Shown piece after piece: positions 1 through 11,636 of a DNA stretch of 64,000 nt. The first letter of the stretch is position 1. Every line of letters begins with the position of its first letter. Both the position numbers and the translations under genes were made by a program. The notes under the pieces were generated by a model, which searched no databases, was not told the origin of the DNA, and was given only the letters and a program-made list of their open reading frames with translations. The stretch covers positions 7,042,001 to 7,106,000 of the forward strand of contig JAZGTN010000022.1 of assembly GCA_037783415.1 (NCBI GenBank), written 5' to 3'. The DNA is from Leptasterias polaris (Eukaryota; Echinodermata; Asteroidea; Forcipulatida; Asteriidae).

Positions 1-1064
1 TTAGACGGAACTATTTTTTAAGTCCTTTACCGGTGCAAGTCATTTAAAACCCCTCCCGTGGACTAAGCTAGCACAAATAAAATCGCAGCTTCAAGTTGAA
101 TACAAGGCTCTCCCATAATAAGCCTATCTTCTTATCTCAATACGACTGCGGAGCAAAGGGGTTTGAGGTCTGACAAAAGTTTATCAGACAATTCTGGGTC
201 GCCTCGGTGAATTAGGTCAGGGAAGATGCAGAGGAGAAAAGACCAACCGGCATTGATTTAATAAATACAAATTGCATGTATGCTCAGAAGAAGATGAAGA
301 AGACAATGGGGGGAGATTACTAGAGAGCCAGGGTAACATTGTAGTCCCTTTTCTAGGCATAATGCATCTTTTCATAGCCAAATAAAAGCTCTTTTTTTTA
401 CAGAATATTTCATAATCCCAAGCTTCTTATGGTCCCTGTTACAATGGTCTCTGCTACAAAGAGCATAATGAAAAGCCATTTTTCTGGTTGTGCTGTTTTG
501 GATCAAATCAAATTTGCACTGCAATGACAATCAACGTACAGTATTATCCCCCCTCTGTGATGCTATTTCCTGTGTTGTATCTTCAGGCTGTTTATTGGCT
601 AATATACTTGGCAGAGAATTTGCATCTCTTTGAAAACCTTGCAATTTGGGCTACAAATCGTCTTCTGCGTGGAAGGACATAACAAAAAGTTACCGAAGAA
701 AGGGCGTAAGCAATAAGTGTGCAAAATTGTGTTTCAAGACAACTGAGTGTGACAGTGTAGTCGGTTTACTGCCATTCATGAGCCATCATATGATGGTTAA
801 ATTCTGCATGAAAAGTAGAAAACATCTCTTTGGGGTAATTCTAGCCCCCAAAAATGTAACAGTAATGCCACGTTTTTGTTGTTGTCAGGAGCCACGTTAT
901 TGCTAGAAGAAGGGCGTAGACCCTTATACCCTTCTTTCGGGAACACAACAAAATACTCCCATAACAACATATGAACTGAAACTATAAGCCTGAAATCCGG
1001 GTAACTTACACATTAAACAAAGAAATAAATTTACGCTTAAAATATGAACAGTAGGTGTACATCT
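1..1064. other. No gene recognised
   Basis: AT-rich sequence. The short open frames at 488-906 overlap in different frames and resemble no family I know. It could include the 3' UTR of a gene to the left, but nothing shows this. Confidence 0.4.
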
Positions 1065-1256
1065 TTGTCGTTGACTTTTTCAGTGACTAGCCCGCCAGAC
1101 GGCTTGTCATTTCACTAGTCCGTCAGCTTTTTCACTAGTCCTTACTTTATATTCAATATTGATGCTTTTCGACACTGAACTAGCCAGCCGGACCACTTAG
1201 AGTGAAGTTTGACTGGTCCTCAGGTGTTTTAACTGGCATTTGATCAGAGGACCACT
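1065..1256 (+). repeat. Dispersed repeat, family 9
   Basis: Blocks TTTTTCACTAGTC, CTGAACTAGCCAGCCGGACC, ACCACTTAGAGTGA and GTTTTAACTGGCAT recur in the same order on the minus strand at 43130-43305. Contains many CTAGTC/GGACCA-like short words. No terminal repeats are clear. Confidence 0.65.
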
Positions 1257-2409
1257 GTAAAGGGAGAACAGTATGTCATAGACAGTCCCCACACAAACCA
1301 TGTGTTCAAGATTTTTTTTCATAAAAATAAATAAATAAATGTTTAGTGGATGAAGAGTTTGAAATGGATTTATTCTCTTGCACTCCTTTTTATGAAAGTC
1401 AGTTAAAATTTAATCCATCAAATAAGCGTACAAATTGGTTCACTGTTTGAATCTAATTGATACATGTACATATAGGTAATGAGATCCAACACTGAAGATT
1501 CAGAACAGGGCAATTTGCATTCTAAGCTACAACTGTCACGCGTAGAATAAAAAATGTGAAAAACAGGAGTCTCTTAAATCATGTATGACTGCATTTAATA
1601 GCTGGAGGCACTTCCGGGAGGTAGTGCAAAGTACAAGGCGCTGACGATCTTTTTACATGGAGTTTCCCTATGATCTCATCGCTTGCAATAACCTTCATTA
1701 GCTTAAAACTTTATTGTGATAATACGCTTAAACTAGCGCTACTTTCCAACCAAAAATGTAATGCTTGATTTTTTCCCATAATCCCATATAATTACCAATA
1801 TTAAACATAATTGTATCAATAATGTTTCCTGTGTATTATACACATGCTCAGAGCCTAGCCCAATCACAGGTATGCATAATAACTGCCCTATTTTTCAATC
1901 TACAGTATAGAGATCAAAACCATTTTTGCTGAAGATTCAACTACAGTGGAAGTAATAAATTCCATGAAGCATTTCTATTTATTTATTTATTATTATTTGT
2001 TTGTATGAACTACTTTTCCTGAATGCAACGTCTGCATAATCTATAACCCAACCCATATTCTACAAGGATGAATACAGCCTACGCCCCATTTCCATTAGTT
2101 GGTAAATTTCCTGCTGTCATTACACATCCAATGTTCGTCTCTTCATTAAATTGAACCAATATTTCATATCTGGCAAACCCATTAACTCTAAATACGACTT
2201 CATCGAATGATGATTTAGCGTAACATGTTTCAAATGCAACCGAATCTAAACAATACCTGCAGCAAGAATCAATTTCTAAATATTTGTTCTAAACGACGAC
2301 AGAGCAAAACTGGTTTCAAAGAATAATAAATCTATGTTTTCTTTTTATTGATGACTATTAAGAAAACATAATGAGAATATAGGATGATGGATTTACATGT
2401 ATACATTGA

Positions 2410-2530
2410 GGCGATGTCCAAATTTATTGCTCTGGCTGCGGCTATAGCTAAATTGCTTAAAAGGCCTATTCTTGTTGCTGCGGCCGTCAGCCATAGCGGT
2501 TGCCGAAATTGCTTGATTTGGACACAGCCG
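2410..2530. mobile_element. Short inverted-repeat element, family 10
   Basis: GGCGATGTCCAAATTTATTG at the left and GCTTGATTTGGACACAGCCG at the right are imperfect complements. GGCTGCGGCTATAGC and GCCATAGCGG are inner arms. Related scraps: 17066-17160, 25557-25600 and 27445-27522. Confidence 0.55.
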
Positions 2531-5022
2531 AATAAACAACATAAACATGAAGATAACTAACCAAAGGATTGATGTGTACAGCGATGTTCAATGAATGTCA
2601 ACAGTGGAGAGCATTATGTCTGAGAATGTGACCAAGACATTAAGAAATAATTCAAAAATGATTACGTCATTCGTATGGGGAAAAGACATTCCCATTCTCT
2701 AGTGTTCAATCAACACACCACACAAATTTAACCTTTGAAAATTTTATAAACTCTGGTTGACATGTTTTGCAGAAAACACTTAAAAAAATTATTGTGTTAA
2801 GACAGGGATTTTATGATACAGTACATGTTTATTTAAATTTGGCAATCAAAATAAGAACAGAGTGTCTTGGGAATTTGTTTCTTGCAAATGGTATTATTTC
2901 ACACATGGCAATAATGCTTTTCTCAGGTAGTTTTAAAACATAAGATAAGCTCTTGAGTCTTGAGTAAAAAATCATCATCCTATTGTACTAACATGTATTA
3001 TCCCTTTAATTTTAAAAGGAGTTTAACAACTGAAAGAAAATGACTGATTCTCTTGAGGTTACCTGTGAGGTACCTTTTAGCACCCGTTTAGGATTTACGG
3101 GCCGACAACTGATTGACTAAAGTGTCACATGGAAAGAAACCTTTCACTGGATTACGTGAAACAAGTGAACTATGAATGTTGTCGAGTAAAAATTGTTCCG
3201 CAACACCCTCTGCAATAAATTGCTTCTAACCATTACATGCATTACAAGAAAAGGAACAAGAACAAAGAGTGTGGCGGAAAGCTTTTAGCGGACGTAATTT
3301 GTCAGTCTGAATCATTTCTTTATCTCAAAGCAAATTTCGAGAACATTTCCAATTTCTTTTATATGAAGACAGTGTTGAAACATTTGGGCTGTGGAATATT
3401 TCAGGATTTTTTTTTTTTAAGAATGACTGAAAAGAGATCAAAAGTAAGGATTGAAATGGAAAGCAAATGATGCTTCTAAAAGTGACATCCTTTCAGAAAA
3501 ATTGCCGGGAGATAAGCTGCAACATTTTCTTTTGACTTAGCTTCTTATGCCCTAAGCTGTGATAGCATATGAACGTGACAATAGCTCCAAAAATGTAGAC
3601 TACAAAACTTCCTGCTATCCTGAAGAATTTATAAGGGCTCTAGGCTCGACTTTCACATGTTTTCCAAAGACTCAAAGTCCTAACTATAATATCAATTTAT
3701 GTGTTAACAGTTATTTTTGGAGGATAACTACTACTAGAGAGACTTTTAACATGTTAAAAGTAATGCCACACACAACTGTACATACATGCAAACTTTGAAC
3801 TAGAAGTAGCAAAAAACCTATTAGATGCTACATGTACATATATGTATGATTTATCAACAGGATTGGACATTTCATTAATGCAAAGCGGCTACATTGTCAG
3901 GGTTCTCACCCAGATTTTTTTTTTTTGAACTGTAAGGCATTATAGACCCAAATTTTGGAAGTACTACATGTTGAAATGAGGTCCTCCGAATGTTTTTATC
4001 TTTGATTTTAAAAACAAAAATTATGTGCAATCTGGGGCATTCGCAATGGTTTTAAATTTATGATTTTTTATGAATTTGATCGCAAGTCCCCACCCCCCCC
4101 CCCCTTCCCCAATAAAAAAACTTATTTAGGTATCAGTTGCAATATGAGCATAAATCTGCAACAGTTTGTGCCTATCGGCCCACTACGCTAGCTTGTGCTT
4201 GCTGCATGGGGAGACTCCTGAATACCAGAAATTTTACAAAGTGGACTAAAATTAATAGTGATGGCACCAAACACTCTGAAATAATCCAAAAAGAGCTACA
4301 TGTACCAAGACCTTCACCTTTTTAAATATTTAAACATTCATATGACCACCAATAGTTTAAAGCATATTCATTGGTTTTGCTACAAAGAAACAAGTTGAAC
4401 AGTTTTTTTCTACACCTTCTCAGATTCTTGGTGCATTGGCTGAACATTTTCTGAAAGAGGTACACATTTTTTTAAAGCATACTTGATTCAAAAGTGGCGG
4501 AAAAATGTAGGTTCATTAACATCTCCACCGCATCTGGTGTGAAAGTATAAATGTGTATGTAGGAGAAAGATGACAGTTGCCTCAGGAAACATGCATATAG
4601 AATTCCACAATATGGCCACAGAAGGAAAACACAAAGTGAAATCTTGAGCTCTTGTTTCTATAGGTGCATACATGTAATATTGTACCTTCGTAAAGGTGAG
4701 TCTGCACTCGGCTCAAATGCAAAATATGCAAAATGCGAAGCCACAAACACGATGAATTATACTCCCAAATCAGATTGCCAGGCTTCAAGTTTCAGATGCC
4801 ATGGAGGATATTTTCTCCATTGCTTTGGTGTTGACCTTGGTGTGCTTTTCAAACCATAATGTCCCCTTATATTATGGAAGGACCCCTTTGGAAAATGAAG
4901 CTTACAATTTGAAATTTGTGACATACAAATCTTAATTTTGAAATCTCCATTCATGGAGTTACATGAAGAATCGGCTTTGCAAGCATTCAAGTAATTTTTG
5001 GAAAGTGAAACAAAACTTCCTT

Positions 5023-5206
5023 GGGCCCAATTTCATAGAGCTGCTTAACAGCCGATTTTGTGTTTACTGTACCAGCTATCATTGCATAGCGCTGCTAACT
5101 GTAAGCATACGGAGGGCATGCTAACATTCCAGTGCTTACTAAAAAAAAGCTGCTACAGTGATCCTGTAAATTTGCTTACCATTAAGCAGCGCTATAACAT
5201 TGGGCC
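5023..5206. mobile_element. MITE, family 3
   Basis: Starts GGGCCCAATTTCATAGAGCT and ends with the eroded complement (AAGCAGCGCTATAACATTGG). Contains several CTGCTAA and TTAGCAG-like palindromic pieces. No ORF. Confidence 0.7.
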
Positions 5207-8200
5207 AAGGAGTTTTCCTTAGTATACATTTAACAGCAGCTTGACATTTTTTTTAATGGGATGTTTATGTTCATTTAGAGGCAAGAAACAAACTTCACAC
5301 TGTAGAAAGAAGACATCACTTTGACTTACACAAAATATCATCAAAACTTCTTCTGTTTGCATTCAATTAAACATGGAAATTCCTAGTTCTTTAAATATAA
5401 TTTTGTATATTTTTGTTAATGAGCATAATTTGTGAATTGTTTTTAAAAGTAAGAGCAGTAACCTTTTCAGTTACTGTCATTATTATTATTTCCATAAAGT
5501 ACTACATGTAATTGTAAACTATACAAGTGCCTCATTTAGCAATCCGCAATAACAGCCATAAGCTTCAACACTTGATATACGTCCTAAAATCATTAATAAT
5601 ATTATTACAAAAACTTCAGTTTGACAAACCATATTTTTCAACAAACAATTTTGCTAAATACATTTTGAACTAAAGGTTTTCTACTCTTATCAAAATAATT
5701 TGTTGTCTACTCTTATCAAGAGTAAATATAAACAGTTTGAGTCAGGTAAATTATGCATGTCTAGAAAACTCACAAATTTTAAGTGGAAATTTATTTAAAT
5801 GTAAATCAAGACTTCTGGAGACAAGTACATAGTAATAACCTGTCCTGCTTCCCTCATTTATGTTTGGCTATTAAGCTTTAAAATTGTCTTACAATTTTTA
5901 TTAATTTATTTATTTACATATTTTGGGGAAGATTGCAAAACATCTTGCTGTTTTTTAATTTTCTTCACATTGTTTTTCTTCAATGCTACTAGGACGGAAA
6001 GGATGCGCAAACAAAATACATAATGTTGACTTGACTGCATCAATTTCTTTCTTATTTTGATTACAGATGAGGTAAATCAAATTTGATATTTTCAGCGAGG
6101 GCCACCATGACTGCTTCTCCCATTCAATCCGTTGACATAAGAGTGGAAATGAATTGGCAAGAAGCAATTTAATTTTGTGGCACCTTTTCTTCACTTTTGA
6201 AAATAAATGCGTGACTGCACAAAAATATTTGTCATCAATCGTCCGAGAGGGGAAAATGCATTTTTGATTTGTGCATTGTAGGATTCACTCTAGTCTGGCT
6301 ACAATCAGTGTTGACTGTCAAGTATATTTGTGTGCATATAAAACGTGAATGGCGCTTATTTGATTCCAAGGATAGTGAAATTTAAGCATGACAAATGAAA
6401 TGCTGCACTCAAAAAGTCGCCATCTTGGCTTTTCTTACTTGAGAAATGTACACGTTGTTTCGATCAATGTTTGATTTGGTTTTAGAAGGGCAAAAAATGC
6501 AAAGTCGGTAAAACTATCTCTTGATGAGACGTAGCACCAACTCATACACTTTTTTATTACATGTGTAAATTCCCACCAACGTTTAAAATGTATGTTTGGA
6601 CACGCAATAGAATTCAACATCAGCCTGTTTATTCACGATATTATATTAAGTGCAGGGAATAACATCTGTTTTAATGAAGTATGTGTATGCACAAGCAAAA
6701 TTTGACCAGCATTATCTTCAGAGATTGTATGAATCAGCTGTCAATAGAGGGCGCAAGTCAACCAGGAAAAAAACCACTCCATTCCACACAAGAATTTGCT
6801 ATCAGAGAGTTGCTATGGAAACCACAGACCTCCTGTTACTGGATTTTGTTTATCAAAAGAGGGCGCTATGCCATACATAAATAACATCAAGATGCAAGTA
6901 TCCGTCTGAAAATGTTTCTCATTAAAATATCAATCAGAGATGTTTCTCTGGAAAAACGGCTCGCACCGATTATCATTGCCTCACCAAAAGTCACTTCGCA
7001 TTGGCTTTTGCGTGAAGTATGAACCAGGCTTAACTGGTTTTATCTGAGCCAAGAGTTTGGGGATTTTTGTGGCTACAGGAAGATTTCCGATCAAAATACA
7101 CATACAGTTAGTTTTGATGACAATATTGCACCCAAGTTGTGACGTCATTCACAAGTCACCGACCAAGACCGGCTCATGCTCTCTTGCGCACTCAAGCATG
7201 ATCACTTGCAGGCAGGCTTGGTTTTAAATTGTTGTCAAGGACTTTTTTGTAATTTTTTTGTATTATCATAAAATCCATACATATTTAGCGACTTCGCACT
7301 GCCAATTTGGGCTTGCAAATTGTTAACTTCATTTTTTTTTTTATAAGGATCGACTTATTTAATCTTTTAGTCACAAAGTATGTGAGCCATTGCTAAGGAC
7401 AACAGAGATATCTCCCCGTGCACAGGCTGGTTTATCGGGCCGATTCACACAAATTGTGGGCCGATATGCGCAAATTTCAGCCAATGCACACACTAAAATA
7501 AATATATAAATAACTTTTCTTTTTTACCAATTACACAAAAATCATCAAGAGAAACCCAGAATGCTCCCCGATTACACAGTAGGTTTTTTAAACCAATTTA
7601 AACACCAAGTAGAAAACATTCAAAAGACCTCATTTCAATTCAGGCGTCCTTCAGCCAAACTTCCAAAGTATGGGTCCAGAATGCCCAAGTTTTTAAAAAA
7701 ATCCTCTGTAGAACCCTTGACAACAACCATTGGCAAGACAATAACTCCACCAAGATTGCAGACATTCAGTATTTATATTCAGATTTGTAATAAATATGGG
7801 TTGAGGAATAAAGATGATTGATTTATGTTGCCATTGTGTAATTACTCATCCCATCAACATCAACATGCCCAGTTGCAGTTGTAAAAGTAAATACTTGGAA
7901 AGAGTTTATCAAAAAGGCAAAAAATGAAGTAAAATAAATCAATTATACGGACATATGCACAGGATTCCTTGAAAAATGGGGGGGGGAGACTCCTATGGAT
8001 CATTCAATGACTTACAAAACAATTTTGAACACTGCTTTTAGATCATTGAAAAATACCAATCAAAACAAATGTAGACTGACTAAATTACTATTCGTGTACT
8101 GACAACAGAGGGCGCTCATCCAGATTTACAGTATACTTGTACATTTCTTGATCACAACCTTTTTGAATTTATAGACCTACCTGTACATAAACAGTGTTTA

Positions 8201-8649
8201 TGCTGTTCAATAAAAACAAACAAAAGTTTAAGATTACAATTTAGGAAATTGTACAATTTCCTCAATTTACTTTGAATAAGTTCGATTCAAGTTCACAGTT
8301 TCAAATATTTCACTGTATATTTCAATAGGACTGAGGTTTATTTCCTTCCAAACTGGATGCTGGAACTGGAAGATTTTAAGTCATGACTTAAATGCAAGTT
8401 TGTTATAGTCTGATAGGTCATGCAATAAAATGCAATAAACATGTTCTGACTACATTCGGGGGAGGAGTAGCTCATCATAAACTGAATGGAGTATTAAATT
8501 TACAGTGTTCTTAAAAAATGCACTTGATCTGACCGAGGAACAATTTTGCAAATGGGAGCTTAGAAACTTCCAATGTGGAATTTTGTAAACCTGTTGAGTC
8601 TCTTGAGTGATGTCACACAAAACGTTGTTTGAGTCAGATACCGTTAGTG

Positions 8650-9002
8650 TTAAAGGTATTGTATACTTTTGGTAACAGCTCAAAATCAGTGTCCACATTT
8701 TGTGTGATTCAACATATGCATGAACAAACAAACCTGTGAAAGTTTGAGCTCAATTGGTCATCGAGGTCACGAGAAAATAGTGAAAAAAGACCTTATGTGT
8801 TTTCTGTTTTTCAAACATCGAGTTTATTATCACGCGTGATAAAAACTATTGTTTTACTCATTTCTCAGAAACGATAGCATTTTAGGCAGAAATATTTTAA
8901 GGAACCCTTTCTACCATTACTGACTTTAAATCATGTAAGTTATGTGTGAATCTGTGAACATTTATGTTTTTCGATCTTACCAATAGTGTACAGGGCCTTT
9001 AA
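8650..9002. mobile_element. TTAA-flanked MITE, family 1
   Basis: The 353-bp unit has TTAA at both ends. Its terminal inverted repeats are TTAAAGGTATTGTATACTTT at the left and, as complement of the right end, TTAAAGGCCCTGTACACTAT. TTAA ends are typical of piggyBac-type insertion. No coding capacity. Related copies: 49197-49567, and a partial one at 50550-50700. Confidence 0.75.
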
Positions 9003-9135
9003 GCCCTGTTCATACTTCCTGCAAATGCTTCGTGCAAAGCGAATTTTCCTGTGTCACAATTGGAAAGACAGCACAAACCGATTAATGCATCAGTAAAATT
9101 TAATTTGCATTTGTGCAGTATGAACCGGGATTTAC
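9003..9135. mobile_element. Short inverted-repeat element beside the TTAA MITE
   Basis: GCCCTGTTCATACTTCCTGC at the left pairs loosely with GCAGTATGAACCGGGA near the right end. A related sequence (GTGAAGTATGAACCAGGC) lies near 7011-7030, suggesting a small MITE family. Confidence 0.4.
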
Positions 9136-9673
9136 TGTGTAATGAATATTGTATCCTTGTCATTTGATCGATGGAACATGCATTATGTGTCATCCTTTAT
9201 TTTGCCATGTTCACCATTCTGACACTCCAAAATTTAATATAAGAGTCCTTTAATATTGATAAATTTGGACGCTTGGGTAAGGGTTGCTTCGCAGTTGTGC
9301 TTCACATGTAATAATAAATCTTAGATTGAGTACCGTATGTATTGATTGCATAATTGTTGAAATAAATTATAAAATATTCAAAACTTTGTGTTATTAAAAA
9401 AAATTATTATTGTTGAAATAAATAAATTAATTATATGAAAAATATCAAATGACAAGGATCTATTTGTAAGGTATATAAAACAAATATAGGATGCATTTTC
9501 TTTATAAATACAATATAGAGAAAATTATCACTCGGTGAAATCTTCGCCGCATGAAGTGGAACAGTCCAGATTTCACCTTGTGACCTTAGATGATCTATAG
9601 TCTGCTATATTTTGTACTCTGCATCCAATATTTGTATATATTATTAACATAATTATTGTGTCATTGTTTATTT

Positions 9674-9961
9674 TCAAATTAATAATAATAATAATAATAA
9701 TAATGGAAACTTATAAAGCGCCGGTATCTGCCGCAAGCGGCGCTCATGGCGCTGCTCTTGCAAAAACAACCAACATAAAAGAAAAAGTAGCATTACATAA
9801 GTAGAAAATAGACTTGAATATGCCAAGTGAATTGAAAGTTTCACAGTTTCAGGTAGGGAGTTCCAAAGCCTTGGTGCTGCGATATGGTAAACTTCTCTCC
9901 CCCCATTGATGATTCGCCATTTTTTCCTGAAGAGGTTTTTGTTGTGCGGACCGTAAGCCAC
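9674..9961 (-). mobile_element. 3' end of a non-LTR retrotransposon (LINE) ending in an ATT repeat
   Basis: On the minus strand, FRKKWRI followed by YHIAAPRLWNSLPETVK matches the well-known tail end of animal LINE reverse-transcriptase ORFs (AAPRLWNSLP). The frame soon loses similarity. The 3' side ends in an (ATT)n tract, seen as AAT repeats at 9679-9705 on the plus strand, as expected for L2/CR1-like elements. It is a 5'-truncated dead copy. Confidence 0.6.
9679..9705. repeat. (AAT)n microsatellite
   Basis: About nine AAT units at the 3' edge of the LINE fragment on the opposite strand. Confidence 0.9.
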
Positions 9962-10659
9962 GATGCCCCCCGGGGCATATAATCCATGAATCCATTAATT
10001 ATTTAAATAGCATTTTTGCATATTTTAAAAGACATGTTTGTCTCTAGAGCCCTAGGTACTTCCTCCATCATTGTACTAGTACTACTAAAACATGAACTCA
10101 GTCAGTCATTAATTTAAAGTCACTCTTGCTTGGTCTTCATCACACTTCAGCTTCAGGAGTTCAGTTAAAAAATACCTTTTTTCTTTCAATTCAATTTTAA
10201 TCTTATTTAAAAAATACGGATTATGAGATTGAGCGGTAGGGGCTGTACAGAGAATAGAACTACTACTAATATGGATGAAGAAAATACTCGTACTTGCACT
10301 TGTATAAATATAATAATAATATGGTTTTTGTTTGTTGTAAAAAACAATCTCTCGCGCTTCTGCTGTAGTTCGGCCTCCTGCTGCATGAATTACATGCTAC
10401 CTGCCTGCAGCGCCACCAACGCGGTGCGACAACTCGACCATCGTACCCCTCAAAAACACACACCATACAATGACTAAAAATAAGACATTAATCAAAAAAA
10501 CTGTCCCTTTTGATACCATCCTGACTTTATAATGAATATATAACTGAAATAGCATCAAATAAATTTCAATTTCAACAGCAAGTAAAGGACAGAAAACGAT
10601 ATTTTCAAAAAATTATTTACTTACCACACGTTGAAGTGTAGTGGTACCCGGAAAAACAT

Positions 10660-10975
10660 GCACAAAGAGATTGAACAGGCGCCGCCGATTGTGCATGCGC
10701 ATACGGTATGCGCTAGTGATAAAAAAATATGAAAGAACTAGCCCGCGTGCTTTACCCTAGTTGCCATTTGTCATTTTTCAACGTGAACTCCAACATGATT
10801 AAGTCATCCAAAATTAATGTAAACTCATAATGAGGTACTTAAATTTTTTGAATTTTGAATTATCTTTATATTTTTTTATTTAAGAATTTTATTTTATAGC
10901 ACTTATTATTTTGTTGTATGAGTTGTGTAATTAAGGGACAAGTAGATACTATGGTAAAACAGCAGTTAAAATGGC
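10660..10975 (+). promoter_or_regulatory. Probable DET1 promoter region
   Basis: The stretch just upstream of the candidate 5' exon is GC-richer than its surroundings. It holds an NRF1-like TGCATGCGCA at 10692-10701, followed closely by the palindrome GCGCATACGGTATGCGC. A YY1-like AAAATGGCCGCC lies at its 3' edge. No TATA box is evident. The call rests on motifs and position only. Confidence 0.3.
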
Positions 10976-11041
10976 CGCCTCCATGTTCAATGATGATCAT
11001 CGAGCGTTTGTCAGGTGGTGGAACTATCAAAAATTATTTCG
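10971..11041 (+). other. Possible 5' noncoding exon of DET1 with an upstream ORF
   Basis: A short candidate first exon ends at a good donor (TTTCG|GTATGT). It would splice to a pyrimidine-rich acceptor ending at 11572 (CCAATACAG), 60 bases before the DET1 start codon. An ATG at 10971 would open a 26-codon upstream ORF running across the splice and ending in TGA just inside the next exon. The sequence around the ATG (AAAATGGCCGCC) resembles the YY1 motif common at housekeeping gene starts, so it may be an initiator element rather than a translated start. This is inferred from splice signals only. Confidence 0.35.
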
Positions 11042-11609
11042 GTATGTCTGAAATTTGACCCTTTACGTGTTATTTTGTTGTTAAAAATTAACTAGTGATA
11101 ATTGTAAAACCAAGCTGTTTGCCTGTGAGGTACAGCCGATTGTGAAGCGAAGGTAAAAAGTTTTTTTTTGACAGTGCATGCAGAGAGATGAGTGAGACTG
11201 AGATTATTATTTATACTGCCCTCTATTGACAATAATAGCAAACAACAACATTCAACATTACATATCAAATCATGTTAGAATATTACACTATTTAATAATA
11301 AAAAATTTTTTTACAATTCAAACTGTCCAAATTTGTTTGTGTGCATAAAGTGTCATTAATGTGATTTTTAAAAGACACACACATTTTTTACTTTTAATTT
11401 TAGTGATGATTTTTCATGTTGAAAACTTTGGATCAGTTCTATTTTCTTAATTTTATTTGTTGCCGAGGAGGATCGACTGACCAGTGTTTCAAAAGGAATA
11501 ATGTTGACAAATGATCAAGCACTTTTCTTAGTTTTATAAACTATATTTCCCGATTTCTCATTTCCAATACAGTTTACCTTGATTTGATCTTGAATTGAAC
11601 TTGAAGAGA

Positions 11610-11636
11610 ATGCAGTTTGACATTAGTGAGTTATGA
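11610..11636 (+). promoter_or_regulatory. Eight-codon upstream ORF overlapping the DET1 start codon
   Basis: An ATG at 11610 opens an eight-codon frame that ends at TGA 11634-11636. This stop overlaps the DET1 ATG at 11633-11635 (ATGA). The arrangement could lower DET1 translation or work through termination and reinitiation. It depends on the transcript including this stretch, which the acceptor at 11572 predicts. Confidence 0.45.

Larger units (their letters stand above)
1257..8649. other. Gene-free, repeat-bearing spacer
   Basis: Apart from the family 10 and family 3 elements, this is AT-rich with homopolymer runs (C run at 4087-4104, T runs at 3409 and 3911) and TACATGTA words. No exon-like segment with conserved protein and splice sites was found. 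AGAGGGCGC words occur near 6747, 6860 and 8108. Confidence 0.4.
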
